Source of the DNA: DASYAN01 sp963727755
GTDB lineage: Bacteria; Chloroflexota; Ktedonobacteria; Ktedonobacterales; Ktedonobacteraceae
DNA: 64,000 bases
Assembly (NCBI GenBank): GCA_963727755.1
Contig: CAVSHN010000021.1
Span: forward strand, 170,518-234,517
Reading direction: 5' to 3'
Shown: positions 25,533-35,220 of the stretch, piece after piece
How positions within the stretch are numbered: position 1 is the stretch's first letter
Layout: each line of letters begins with the position of its first letter
Position numbers and translations under genes: made by a program
Notes under the pieces: generated by a model
What the model was told of the DNA's origin: nothing
Seen by the model: only the letters and a program-made list of their open reading frames with translations
The model's database searches: none

Positions 25533-25874
25533 TCAGGAAGCAAATGTTACCTGCTGGTAAGGCTCGCCCTTATGATGGTCGCTAACCTGTATAACCACTT
25601 TCCGATTCAGCTTATTAAGCAATCGTATCAGTCGCTCTTGGCTAAAGCGGCTGAATTTCGCACGCATGATAGCAGAAACTTCAGACTGTTTCAGACCAAG
25701 CAATTCGGCCGCCTCCTTTTGGCTATAGCCCCGCTCTCTGATAATCTTCATGATCTGTACGCCTAAGCAAGCTCGGATATATAGTTCATCAGCATTATCA
25801 AGATCAAGATCGGCAAAGATGTTGCCGGAACCTACTTCAATTTCAGAATGCTTATCATTCTCCATTTTTTGCAT
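25533..25874 (-). CDS. XRE-family HTH antitoxin (HigA-like)
   Basis: A 113-residue protein. An acidic N-terminus is followed by LGVQIMKIIRERGYSQKEAAELLGLKQSEVSAIMRAKFSRFS, a clear XRE helix-turn-helix with the Q-x-E-V-S recognition helix near residues 62-70. The end is VVIQVSDHHKGEPYQQVTFAS. This is the usual antitoxin of Gp49-like HigB toxins. It overlaps the toxin remnant upstream (25855-25874), giving toxin-then-antitoxin order. A degraded paralog lies at 13103-13285. Confidence 0.8.
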   Translation of the reverse strand: MQKMENDKHSEIEVGSGNIFADLDLDNADELYIRACLGVQIMKIIRERGYSQKEAAELLGLKQSEVSAIMRAKFSRFSQERLIRLLNKLNRKVVIQVSDHHKGEPYQQVTFAS

Positions 25875-26133
25875 GCTCCTGTGCTTCTCTGTATCGTTGT
25901 TTAATCAAATCAATGTCCTGCTTTGGGGTTGCAATGCCCTGCTTGGATTTCTTCTGAAAAGCGTGCAGAACATATACTCTACTCCTGTATTTTATAACAA
26001 ATTTGTTATAGAGAAAAACTTCACCATTTGTCCGCCACATATTAGGACTTTTTTCTTGCGGTATCCGACACTGGCTCCTTGCCCCTTGATCCAGGCATGT
26101 CCCACACTTACCTCTGGCTCCTGAGATGGCCAC
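25855..26133 (-). pseudogene. HigB/Gp49-like toxin, N-terminus degraded
   Basis: The last ~45 residues (YVLHAFQKKSKQGIATPKQD, then a basic helix ending EAQEHAKNGE) are the conserved C-terminus of phage-derived Gp49-like (HigB) toxins. The preceding ~45 residues do not show the expected N-terminal WxGSSLxDLR-type segment, and the open frame begins in unrelated sequence. The gene has lost its 5' half or is scrambled, while its antitoxin is intact. Confidence 0.6.
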
Positions 26134-26279
26134 AACCTTTTGGCCCCAGTTGGAACTGCAGCAATGGGATCATGAGCTACAGCAGTTGGGTCTGCTTATG
26201 AAACATCAGTGGTGCGATAAGAGTGCAGGCCGACGTTTCTGCCTACACTCTCACACCCGACTTGGGCACGGCCCCACCG

Positions 26280-26624
26280 CTATAAACCGTCCTCCCGCTC
26301 CTGAATGCGTGTAACCGTCGTCGTGCTGCTGTGCGTGTCGTGGATCGAGACCATATGGCCATCGACCGTCACGGCCAGACCACGACTTTCGAGTGCCGCA
26401 CAGATAGTATCGATGATCAATTGCAAACGGATATTATCCTCTTTCATGTCGTCGAGTCGCTGGCGCAGAGTGATAATCTCACTTTCAAGCGCATTAATTA
26501 CACGCTCTTGCACCTCATTAGCTGTTCTAGTCATACCATTCCTAAAAGCGTAAAAGCCTCCAAGAAGTCCTGCTATAGTCAATATGAGACTAATAATACT
26601 AAACGTTGTAAGAATATCTGGCAT
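26280..26624 (-). CDS. small membrane protein with coiled coil, hypothetical
   Basis: 114 residues. One N-terminal membrane helix (FSIISLILTIAGLLGGFYAF, residues ~8-27) is followed by a coiled coil (EVQERVINALESEIITLRQR, continuing through LDDMKEDNIRLQLIIDTI) and a short beta-like tail. The layout is that of a membrane-tethered dimer. No family is recognised. It lies between the HigBA remnant and the IscB element. Confidence 0.55.
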   Translation of the reverse strand: MPDILTTFSIISLILTIAGLLGGFYAFRNGMTRTANEVQERVINALESEIITLRQRLDDMKEDNIRLQLIIDTICAALESRGLAVTVDGHMVSIHDTHSSTTTVTRIQEREDGL

Positions 26625-26931
26625 CCTCTTGCTCCTTTATATACATATCTTACCCCTGAAAAGTATTTCTGCAAGGATTGCTTGATCTTCATTGATTAGG
26701 GCATACTTCTCCAGTTGTCCACGCCCTTTGGTTTCTGCGATTTGAAATCGGAGTATTCCAAGCTTCTCAAGTCCTCCTCAATAAGCGCTAAGCGTCCTCA
26801 TCAATGATTCATGTTCAATGCTCAGAGACTCTGCTACCGATTTGCGCCAGAGTGCCCCTCGCTTTAGCCATGGGGGTGAATGGCGCTTCCTTTTGGAGAG
26901 GGGGAGATGGGGCCGCATTGGCGGCGTGTGC

Positions 26932-28233
26932 CTAAGCACACAACTCACCCCCCTGATAGCTGTACCCGTCCATTCGATGGACTGCCTTACAATATTTGTA
27001 GCTCGTATCGAACCGCGTACCATCCTTCCTAGAGAGTTTGAAATTGCCTGTTTCACGTGCTGCAATGCGACCAATATGCACTCCAGCATTTTTGAGGTGC
27101 GACGGCCTAACGGCTTTCACGATATCCCCAGTCTGGAACCCATAGAAGATCTTGGCTTGCTTGGCTTCGCCGACTGGAAAGCCGTACTTATCGTGATTTT
27201 GAACTTGACGACACCCGTGCCCACAAGCCTTGATGAGTAGAGGTTGTACCCCTTTTGCGTTTATAGTCGCTGGAGTGCTCTTGCCGACACAAGCTGCATC
27301 TAGCCAATGAGTCTTGGGCAACTTGCGGTTTGTCCGGTTAAACTTGGTGAGTCCACCTGAACCGCACTCGATAGGCAAACCAAAGCCTTGCAAGCGTCTG
27401 AATAACTCCCAACGTGTGGCATTCACAGCCGCTGCATCCTTGAGTGGAGCTTTAGCCTGGGCCAGAATGCGTTTGAGCAGTTCTAATTTCTTCTTCAGGA
27501 AGTCCTTGACATCCTTAGTACCCTTGGCCGTGTTGCACTTCTCGCATGCTAAACAAAGGTTGCTAATCCTGTTGGTGCCAAGTTTTGCTCGTGGCACGAT
27601 GTGTTCTATTTGCAGAGGAATATTTTCCTTGCCACAATATGTGCATTTACGTCCCCACTTTTTGAGCAGGTACTCTCTAACCTCATATCCAGCTAATGTA
27701 CCTTGTTGATACTCTGTCCCCGAAATCTCAGCATTCTCCATCAGTCGCATGTCGAATCGTACCAATTCCATGCTGATGTTTGTGATCCTGCACAGGCGCG
27801 AGAGTCGTGCAACCCAAGTGAGCACATTGGCGATCCTGCTTTGCAGAGATGGTGGTAACCAGCCCTTTGGTCGCCTCCGGTTCTGCCACCTTGGCTTTCT
27901 ATAGCGTGTATGTCGGTTACGTCTGCCTCTGCGTGAACCTCGCCGATCGTCTAAGCTTTTTTTGATGGCCTGCCCACGATGAGACAACTCTGCCGCAAAA
28001 ACGACTTTGCCGCTTGCATCGTCGACCACTGCTATGCCTGTGGTCCTTGAACCTGGATCTAGCTTGACGCGCAAGTCTGGAACCTGTGGGTTCTCAACGG
28101 CACGCTTCAGGATGATGGTAAACGGGCGCATTCTGAAGATTGCCGCTTTACCTGCATCTAGCAGTATCCTTGCTTTAGCCTCGTGACATGGTGCAAGAGG
28201 CATTTTGTTTGTATCTAATATGAAAACTGACAT
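26932..28233 (-). CDS. iscB: IscB: RNA-guided nuclease with RuvC and HNH domains
   Basis: 433 residues, within the usual IscB range. The PLMP domain starts at residue 1 (MSVFILDTNKMPLAPCHEAKARILLDAGKA, shortened in some copies). RuvC-I is KLDPGSRTTGIAVVDD. The Arg-rich bridge helix is RRGSRRGRRNRHTRYRKPR and RuvC-II is ISMELVRFD. The HNH reads CTYCGKENIPLQIEHIVPRA, then NLCLACEKCNTAKG. RuvC-III is THWLDAACVG. The C-terminal target-binding domain follows from about residue 355. All catalytic residues of both nuclease centres appear intact, so double-strand cleavage guided by the omega RNA is expected. Confidence 0.92.
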   Translation of the reverse strand: MSVFILDTNKMPLAPCHEAKARILLDAGKAAIFRMRPFTIILKRAVENPQVPDLRVKLDPGSRTTGIAVVDDASGKVVFAAELSHRGQAIKKSLDDRRGSRRGRRNRHTRYRKPRWQNRRRPKGWLPPSLQSRIANVLTWVARLSRLCRITNISMELVRFDMRLMENAEISGTEYQQGTLAGYEVREYLLKKWGRKCTYCGKENIPLQIEHIVPRAKLGTNRISNLCLACEKCNTAKGTKDVKDFLKKKLELLKRILAQAKAPLKDAAAVNATRWELFRRLQGFGLPIECGSGGLTKFNRTNRKLPKTHWLDAACVGKSTPATINAKGVQPLLIKACGHGCRQVQNHDKYGFPVGEAKQAKIFYGFQTGDIVKAVRPSHLKNAGVHIGRIAARETGNFKLSRKDGTRFDTSYKYCKAVHRMDGYSYQGGELCA

Positions 28234-28551
28234 TTAAACTTCCTTTCGGACCCTGGAAACCCAGGTGATGTGTGCCTCGACAAGGTTATGGAGTGGTTTA
28301 AAATGCGTTTGGATCACATACAACCTTTAAGGATGGTGATCCAAATGCATTTAGTGAAGAGCACTGACTTAACCCTTGTACATCTGTTTAACCCTTCACC
28401 GTAGAGGTTGGGACTGGCAACGCATCCCAACGTACCTAGTTTCACTCCTAACGTAGCCCGATTGCTCGGACTGAGTCTGGTCATGTGAGCTTGCAAAACA
28501 ACGTTAGAGCTGCTCTGCAAGCCCCTGCCCTTCAGGCATGGGGTTCATGAC
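28234..28551 (-). ncRNA. omega RNA (HEARO-type) of the IscB element
   Basis: The 318 bases between the element's 5' hairpin and the iscB start are non-coding and full of complementary segments. For example, AATGCATTTGGATCACC and GTGATCCAAACGCATTTTA pair around 28303-28345, and ACCCTGGAAACCCAGG-like stems lie near the iscB start. HEARO/omega RNAs sit exactly here, 5' of iscB. The guide would come from the sequence beyond 28551. Confidence 0.8.
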
Positions 28552-28768
28552 AGTTCGACTATCAATACGATTTTCGCCGCTGATTTCAATAATGGCTGGT
28601 TCTTGTGAGACACTTAATCTCATGGCAGAGCTGCATTATCCGGTGGATGTGCTCAAACAATGGACGAATTTGAGCACGAATGAGAGTATCCCCACCATTT
28701 AATGTTGCTGTACCAATCTCATTTCCATCTCCCCTCTTCTCTCATAATCATATCCACTTGATTAGGAT

Positions 28769-28898
28769 CTATAAGCGGTTCCAGCGAAGCAGAACGTCGC
28801 CGAAGTGGACTCTTGCTGAGGCAGCAAAATCACGCTGCTGCTTTATTTCTGTTAGCCTTGCCTCAAACTCTTGCAGCTTTGCTTGTCCAAGAGCAAAT
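28769..28898 (-). pseudogene. 3' fragment of a second copy of the phage gene at 29896-31064
   Basis: About 42 codons read ALGQAKLQEFEARLTEIKQQ...HFGDVLLRWNRL and end at TAG 28771-28769. This aligns with the last residues of the neighbouring phage gene (ELGQNKMQQFEARLIEIKQQ...HWGDIPLRYWRL). The upstream part of this copy is absent; a free-standing HNH gene lies between it and the full gene. Confidence 0.7.
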
Positions 28899-29059
28899 CA
28901 CGTATATGAATATTCTTTCATACTATTTAGCACATAACAATTTCTGTTGCATTTTTGTTCTAACTCTGGTATAATAGAAACATCTGAATAAATGGTTTGT
29001 CCCCCATGCTGTTGCAACCAGCAGGGGGACGGTATAACAGAAAGGTGGTCACCTTCGTT

Positions 29060-29848
29060 ATGTCTGATACTATACCAGAAAATCTGGTTCAGTGCACCTT
29101 TAACTTTGAGGTCCTGAATGCTCTTCCTATCGAACCTGTTATCCCTGTCGTGATAGTTCAAACTCCCCTGTCCAAGCCTTGTAGCAAATGCAAAATGTTG
29201 CTTCCTGCTACTATTGAGTTTTTTTATGCTGATAAGCGTGCAAAAGATGGTTTGCAATCTGCGTGCAAGAATTGCAAAAAACGTTACAACAAAGATCATG
29301 AAGAGTATAATCGTGAGTATCAGCAGTCGTATTATCAAGAGCACCGTGAAGAAAATCTTGCTTATCAGTCTTTGTATCAGCAAGAGCATATAGATCATGT
29401 TCTTGAGTATAAGCGCTTGTATTATCGGAAATACAGAGATGCCCTTCTTCTTCGTTCTTGGCAGTATGGTCAAGAACATAAAGAACAACGTTGTGAGTAT
29501 CTTAAATGGTACTTTCAGACAGAAAGCGGTATAGCTGCGAAGAAGGTAAGTTCTCATAACTACAGGGCACGTAAGAAAGCTGCTCCGGGCACACTTACTT
29601 CCCAGCAAATACATCAGAAATTGATGGCTCAACGCTATCGGTGCTACTATGCTGCTTGTGAGCATGCGAGGTTCAAAAAGGTCAAAGGCAAATATATCTA
29701 TCATCTTGAGCACACGGTTCCCCTGAGCCGTCCAGAAGATGGTCCTAGACATGACGTAAATTTCATCGTGCTGTCTTGCCCTTCTTGTAATCTCAAGAAA
29801 CATAATAAGCTACCTCATGAATTTGCTGATGGTGATCGCTTGTTTTAA
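29060..29848 (+). CDS. free-standing HNH endonuclease with zinc-ribbon-like N-terminus
   Basis: 262 residues from ATG 29060 (MSDTIPENL), with AAAGGTGG upstream. CSKCKMLLPA...SACKNCKKRY near residues 45-80 is a four-Cys zinc-binding motif common in phage HNH proteins. A Tyr/Glu/His-rich helical middle follows. The C-terminal HNH is YHLEHTVPLSRPEDG...NFIVLSCPSCNLKKHNKLPH. It lies between two copies of the same phage gene end and on the opposite strand, as expected for a homing-type or phage-packaging nuclease. Target unknown. Confidence 0.8.
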   Translation: MSDTIPENLVQCTFNFEVLNALPIEPVIPVVIVQTPLSKPCSKCKMLLPATIEFFYADKRAKDGLQSACKNCKKRYNKDHEEYNREYQQSYYQEHREENLAYQSLYQQEHIDHVLEYKRLYYRKYRDALLLRSWQYGQEHKEQRCEYLKWYFQTESGIAAKKVSSHNYRARKKAAPGTLTSQQIHQKLMAQRYRCYYAACEHARFKKVKGKYIYHLEHTVPLSRPEDGPRHDVNFIVLSCPSCNLKKHNKLPHEFADGDRLF

Positions 29849-29895
29849 TCTTCTCCACACCATGGGGATAGTTACGTGACTAGCCTCTTTTTATT

Positions 29896-31064
29896 TTATA
29901 ACCTCCAATACCTGAGAGGGATATCTCCCCAGTGGGCTCTAGAACTACTTGCATAGTCCCTTTGCTGCTTGATTTCTATTAGCCTTGCTTCAAATTGCTG
30001 CATTTTGTTTTGCCCTAATTCTAGCCAATTTTTGGGAATCATTGAATCGTCGACACGGTCGCGGAGGGCTCCATCTTCAAATGAGAAATTGTCATTTTGG
30101 GGAACTTGATATGCCTCTATTGCATACGCACAAGCGCCCAGTGTGATGATATCCCTGTGTATCTCGGGAATAGTGCTACCGTTCGAGTCAAGCTGATGCT
30201 TAGTCGCATAAAAGACGCGCATGACCAATGAATTGTCTTTTGGCAATTCAACGGGGCTGAGGTTCAATGTGAAGGCTGGCGATTGCGTGCCAGTTGGTCC
30301 ACTACCATCCCCGGGGAGTCCCATCAAACCCATGTTGCCACCAGCAGCCAAAGCAGTATTCGAATCGTATATGTTGCTATATTCACTGAACGAACGCTCG
30401 TAGGGCGGCCAGACCATGACACCACTAGTATTGATCGTTGGAGGCTGAGGCTTACCCACAAGCGCACTATCGGCGTTACTATCGTTGTAGGTCATTATCG
30501 TATTGTCAGGCAAGCTAGCAAGGTAGAAGAAGGTACTGCCACCAGCTAGCGTACGATAGATGTTGCGACCAATGACGTTATTCGTGGCAACACCAGGCTG
30601 CATTGGCTGGGATGGGGCAATGGGAATGTTGGAGAGCGCGACTCTCTGGCTACCACTCGCGGTAGTAATACTACTAACCGGACCTGCGGGCGTCTCACCA
30701 CCCTGCGTCAAAAAGGTAACTAGGTACTGGTAGACGCCAATGCTAAGACCCGTGCCTGCAACCGTGGCAAGAATAGGTACAGTTGTCGGCGGAAGGTATT
30801 GCGAACCGTACACCTGGAGCGGGTAGAGAGAATTTTTTCGATCCACAGCACCGGGTAGGCAAAATTCCAACTCTGCGGATAGGGATAGGTACGCTGGTAG
30901 GGCTGCATTTGCATATCTACAAAAACAATATTGGGAGAATAAGCAGTATAACGGTCTACAGCTTTATCTATGGCACGATCAATGTCGCTGTTGGACCAAC
31001 GAGTCGCACCAGTATCAAACAAATCCTGCCGAACATACCCTTCCACATCTGAGAGTAACATCAT
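29896..31064 (-). CDS. phage structural protein, possible head-tail adaptor/tail protein, one frameshift
   Basis: The N-terminus (MMLLSDVEGYVRQDLFDTGATRW...DIDRAIDKAVDRYTAYSP) resembles small phage adaptor proteins. The frame breaks in the T6 run 30833-30838 (one base missing) and continues YPLQVYGSQYLPPTTVPIL with a Ser/Thr/Gly-rich beta part. A C-terminal helix (QFEARLIEIKQQ) ends it. The corrected length is about 389 residues. It is the last gene of the minus-strand prophage block. Its C-terminal end is duplicated at 28769-28898. The exact role is inferred. Confidence 0.6.
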
Positions 31065-31165
31065 GATCTCCTATTCTCGCTATGAGGCTACCTTGCTACA
31101 CATTCATCTTATAAATTTTCTATTACTATCAGACAATACATTTTTCAACAGGTACACTACTCGAT

Positions 31166-31516
31166 TTACTTATTTTGTTTCTCCACACCTGCAGATGTGG
31201 GGATTTGATTGACCAAGAAGACTGCTGCCTCAATAGCCGCATCAATGATTTCTTCTGGTGGCAATGGAATTTTAAAGGTGTTGAACAGTTTGATAACCAG
31301 ATTGACAGCCAACTGCTTCTTGGCCGCACCATCCAGATTTCCATCCTGCTGCTCAACCTTCTGTACTGCAATGCGTGTAAACTGCTCCAGTGCTTCTCGT
31401 TGCTGGGTAGGCAGCGAGCGCACTAACTGCTGACCAAGCCAAACAACCAGCACACTGAGTAAAGGAATGCTCAGCAGGATAACATACTGAATAAGCGATG
31501 TGAGAAGTGTGTTCAT
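31166..31516 (-). CDS. phage holin, LLH family
   Basis: 116 residues. One N-terminal membrane helix (LIQYVILLSIPLLSVLVVWLG, residues ~8-28) is followed by a charged helical tail with the typical EALEQFTRIAVQKVEQQ and the final DAAIEAAVFLVNQ motif of LLH holins. Holins form the membrane lesion that releases endolysin; no endolysin gene is visible nearby. It lies within the minus-strand prophage block. Confidence 0.8.
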   Translation of the reverse strand: MNTLLTSLIQYVILLSIPLLSVLVVWLGQQLVRSLPTQQREALEQFTRIAVQKVEQQDGNLDGAAKKQLAVNLVIKLFNTFKIPLPPEEIIDAAIEAAVFLVNQIPTSAGVEKQNK

Positions 31517-31995
31517 TGATTACATTCCTTTCATATTCTGTGTCCAGAAAATGAACAAACAGACATTCTTCTGAGAGTTCCTAATCTTCAGCGAGAGCTG
31601 ACGCGATAAATCGGGCATCCTACTTCTTCTTCCGATAAATCGGATATTTGCTGGGACTTTTATGCCTGACTTTTCGTTATATACTCCTTCCTACTATGTA
31701 CACTTTACTGCATGCATGCTATAGGACAATTTATTACCTGTCATGCATAGCCCAATTTATCGCGCCTGCACACATTGAACCGTACAAGACCACTCAACAT
31801 ATTAATCCCCCCTTTCATTACAGTTTTTTCATTTTATCTTGTGAATCCTTTACATTTAAATTTTTATTTGCTATTCTGTATATGTGCTTGGTCACATAGT
31901 TCCGATTGTTCCTGCTGATCCCAAATAAGGCTAGGAACAATTCTTTTGAAATCAAGACTCCATACCTATGGGACCAAGCTTCTTTTCTTCTTCCA
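31517..31995. other. intergenic region with GATAAATCG palindromes
   Basis: There is no gene with a credible start. It holds CGCGATAAATCGGGC (31602-31616), CCGATAAATCGG (31632-31643) and CCCAATTTATCGCGCC (31751-31766), which belong to the dispersed palindrome family seen elsewhere in the window. The remainder is AT-rich. Confidence 0.4.
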
Positions 31996-34051
31996 TTAGA
32001 CTCCTTCGAGGTGGATTATGCTTTCATACACGGCTTTTTGCGCTATAAAATGTATTTCATTCTTCATTATTCTGGCCATGGTTACTAGTCCCGTTCCGCC
32101 AGCACCTGAACTTATGTCATTAAGCATTATCACATCCAAAGGCTGCAAAGCAGGGTTAGCTGGGACTTCAATGCTATGGCCCATCTGGTCGCGCTGCTGC
32201 TGGGCAAGAATGAAGGCAGATGAAGCGACACACAGGGCCGAGGTCGTGAGCTTGGAATCTGCGCTCATCACCAGACGCTCCAGACCCGTTGTGTGCATGT
32301 GAACGTCATCGTAGGACTCGCCGCTGGTAATGGCGCCGAGTGGTCCTCCGGCAGGTGGTTTGCCACTGACAAGGATGTGATTACCACGGATTGCGTCGCT
32401 CCCGATAGACAGGGTCTCGATTTCTGGCTCATACGTCCAGACGGCGGAATCAGAGGACGAGAGTTGCGCGAAATTGCATCGTCTCGTTCTCGTCCAAAAA
32501 GTCTTCGAGCCAGCCAATCCGACACAGCTCGTCGAGCGCCAGACGATAACACTGGCCCGCATGCAGGACGAAGGAGGAAATACTTGTGCTCATCTGCGCC
32601 GTTGTCGGTAGCGAGACAGAGAGCAGACCCGCACGAGCACAGATCTCGGTGATCATCCAGGAGAGTTGCCGGTTGGTATACGTAACCTGGTAGCGATTGG
32701 CCTGATCCAGTAAGCATGAGAGATCTTCGGCCTCTAGCCGAAGCTGGCTCTTGCCTGGTGCACGCTCAAAAATGATCTGCCGAATGTGATATTTCGCCAC
32801 CATGACTGTTTCCACAGTGGTTGGAGGTGTACCAGTCCTGTAACCCTCGCTGAGCACAAGCGAGGTGTTAAGGCCAATCGGCTGATAGGTTACACCATAG
32901 CTCGCCACATATGGCGTAAGGCTAGAAGCGGCATTATCAAGCACGACGGTGAGTTTGCTCGGTTTGCCGATCTCGTCGGTACGCACGTATTCGAGCACGT
33001 GGGCCGAAAGGTCGAGGTATTGGGTACCGTCACTCGTTTGAAAGTCCGTGCCCAGGCTGACAGATGGCATGCTGGCAGTTATATAACGCGCCCTGCTCGC
33101 ACCCGGCGGAGTACATTTCAACACAGCCGCGCCATACGTACAGGGCATATCATGTAGAATATAGCCACCGGACCAGTGAACAAGGTCCTGACTCTGGCGT
33201 ATGCGCGGATAGCTATAGACTGACCCTGTGAGAAAGCCAGCATCAGCTTCGACGCAAGATAGCTGGTAGAGATTATCAAAGAAGAAAATGCGTGGTGAGA
33301 TACGCTCGATCGCTATACTGGTAGCAGGCGCAACATCCTGCAAAGCTGTCCAAATGGTTCCATTTGAGTTAGCCGTGACTAAATGGAGCGCATAACCATC
33401 GCTATACACAATATAATAGAGTGATCCAGTCCAATAGACTGCTAGTCCCTGAGCACCACTAGCTGGCGAGAGTGTCCACGCTTGAAGAGCTGACCATGCT
33501 GTGCCGTTCCAGAAGCTACAACCGATATTATCGCCGCCACTGACATCGTACTGGAAGAAGATATCGGCATTGCCAGCAGAACTGATACCCTTGATGAGCG
33601 CACTGCCCGGCGGACTAAGAATCGCACTTGGACCGCTCCATGTCTGTCCGCCATCGTTGGAATACCAGTTCCATAATGCATTGCCCCCAGTACCTTGCTG
33701 ACAATATGCATTCATCGTGCCTTGATCTCTGGATATCGCACAGCCGCCGTCCTGGAATATATTGCCAGATCCGCCACTAAAGGTATTCCATGTCGTCCAC
33801 TGCGAACCTGATGTCGGATCAGTTATCCGTTGCCACTGAAACGATTGCTGAAAGGCATTACTACCACACGTAACACGGACCCTGATGATACTGCCATCGC
33901 TGGCAATACCGAGATCATTGTAGCCATCGCTATTGGCAGCAACAATGGCCTGGGCCAGATGATTGATGTGATCCTCAGCGGTCAGAGAGATGGCTGGTCG
34001 ACGCGTCTTAGCATTCACTGCCGCTGTCAACGTGCTAGAAAGGGGACGCAT
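31996..34051 (-). CDS. phage baseplate/tail-hub-like protein with propeller-like N-terminal part, one frameshift
   Basis: About 685 residues once the break near 32455-32462 is corrected. The first ~300 residues have BNR/sialidase-like repeats (WQRITDPTSGSQWTTWNTF, NWYSNDGGQTWSGPS, FWNGTAWSALQAW). Next comes a tail-hub-like part (DLSAHVLEYVRTDEIGKPS, LRLEAEDLSCLLDQANRY, MITEICARAGL). After the frameshift the C-terminus reads VWTYEPEIETLSIGSDA through VTMARIMKNEIHF. The hub call rests on general resemblance to gpD/gp27-like proteins and on position. It starts one base after the upstream gene's stop. Confidence 0.55.
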
Positions 34052-34459
34052 TCAAAACTCCTCCCTGAAGAAAGGCTTAGCATCTATATCAAGAGTAAAA
34101 AGATCGATACCCCTCTCAGGAGAGACGATGCCATTCTGTGAGGAAAAGGGCTTAGCGAAGTTCTGCTCCAAGGCCTCACCCCGTAGTCCCTGTCTCACCT
34201 CATCAAAGAAGGCTGCGTCATCGACTGGCTCATTCTCTTCGCTGATATCCTCACGCAGCTTGAGCATACGAGCATGCTCGGCCATCAACTTGAGAGCGAT
34301 ATTGAGTCGATCACTCATCTTCAGTTCGCTGAAGTCTATCCCATCCATCAGTAGCGTAATCAGTTGCTCTATAATATCAAGCTGCCGAGTGACGCGTTCA
34401 AAGGTGTCAGTCATTTTCCGTGGCTCGTCATGCATAGCGACTATCCTTTGCTGAAACAA
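34052..34459 (-). CDS. hypothetical phage-region protein
   Basis: A 135-residue, helical, acidic protein (TFERVTRQLDIIEQLITLLM, then IALKLMAEHARMLKLREDIS). It sits between two structural genes; its stop abuts the next start. It could be a tail assembly or chaperone-like protein by position, but no family is recognised. Confidence 0.55.
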   Translation of the reverse strand: MFQQRIVAMHDEPRKMTDTFERVTRQLDIIEQLITLLMDGIDFSELKMSDRLNIALKLMAEHARMLKLREDISEENEPVDDAAFFDEVRQGLRGEALEQNFAKPFSSQNGIVSPERGIDLFTLDIDAKPFFREEF

Positions 34460-34487
34460 ATCCTTACTGCATCATATACCCTTATAA

Positions 34488-35156
34488 CTAGAAAGTATAA
34501 CCATACGTATAAAGTGTGACTGTACAGGTACCTGTATTGGCCTTGATATCAATGCGCCCATTGGCATCTAGTTGCAGAAATCCAGTCCCATTGAGGAAGC
34601 CGCTGGCAATAGCAAGATTGCCAATAGTAGCATACGCCGTGATATCAGATGCGGCATGCGGTGCCAGTTGGATGAAGGCACCAACGGTTGCACTGGTAAA
34701 GTAGGCTTTGTAGAGTACCCCAAGTGCTCCCACGGGAATACCGGGCGCTCCACCCGTGAGCGTGAAGGTGCTAACTGCCCCAGCGTTAATGCTCTGATTG
34801 GAGAATTGCTGGTAGCCCGCGACAAAGACAAGCCGACCAGGAGTCGGGACGGGAATACCTTGTGAGGCATTAGGATAAACCGCTAGCACCACAGCGTCGG
34901 TATAATTCTGCTCATCGAAGAAGAGCACAACACACGGCGAGTTGACCTGAGCACTGGTGCCATCAAGGTGGCAGGCGACAGGTATGCCCTCAAGAAAGGC
35001 ACTGGTGGCCTCTAAAATGAGCACATTAGCTGTATAGGTCGCGGGATTGAAGCTCACCAAAATGCCGCGCTTGATGCTCTCACGGATCTGATTTTGCGGG
35101 CTACGTCCGCGCTGTGCACTGCTATAGGTTTGCAGGCTGTGGTGCAGGCTGGTCAT
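34488..35156 (-). CDS. phage structural protein, probable baseplate/tail accessory
   Basis: 222 residues. The N-terminus (QNQIRESIKRGILVSFNPAT) and beta-rich middle (ANVLILEATSAFLEGIPVAC, VVLFFDEQNYTDAVVLAVY) recall phage baseplate assembly proteins of the gpV/OB-fold type. The C-terminal half is a Gly/Thr-rich beta domain ending in DANGRIDIKANTGTCTVTLY. It lies in the prophage block. The fold assignment is tentative. Confidence 0.5.
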   Translation of the reverse strand: MTSLHHSLQTYSSAQRGRSPQNQIRESIKRGILVSFNPATYTANVLILEATSAFLEGIPVACHLDGTSAQVNSPCVVLFFDEQNYTDAVVLAVYPNASQGIPVPTPGRLVFVAGYQQFSNQSINAGAVSTFTLTGGAPGIPVGALGVLYKAYFTSATVGAFIQLAPHAASDITAYATIGNLAIASGFLNGTGFLQLDANGRIDIKANTGTCTVTLYTYGYTF

Positions 35157-35220
35157 GAGTAAGACCGCTCCTTACCTACGAACGACACTGTCCGTCTATC
35201 CATTCTCTTCTACAAGATCG

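Larger units (their letters stand above)
26845..28551 (-). mobile_element. IscB element (IS200/IS605-like, HEARO-type)
   Basis: The 5' end on the minus strand is GTCATGAACCCC with a hairpin (28520-28545, GCCCCTGCCC/GGCATGGGG). The 3' hairpin CCCC...GGGG is at about 26855-26875. Between them lie a 318-base guide-RNA region and an intact iscB. The start motif matches both IsrB copies. No TnpA is present. It appears intergenic, so no gene is visibly broken. The 3' end is approximate. Confidence 0.8.

Noticed and set aside
26126..26314. 62-codon plus-strand frame (MATTFWPQLELQQWD)
   Set aside because: No recognisable domain and only a weak start context; the region also holds an imperfect hairpin at 26219-26250.
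28680..28937. 85-codon plus-strand frame
   Set aside because: It is antisense to the phage-gene 3' fragment at 28769-28898.
32293..32652. 119-codon plus-strand frame in the phage region
   Set aside because: Antisense shadow of the frameshifted baseplate-like gene.
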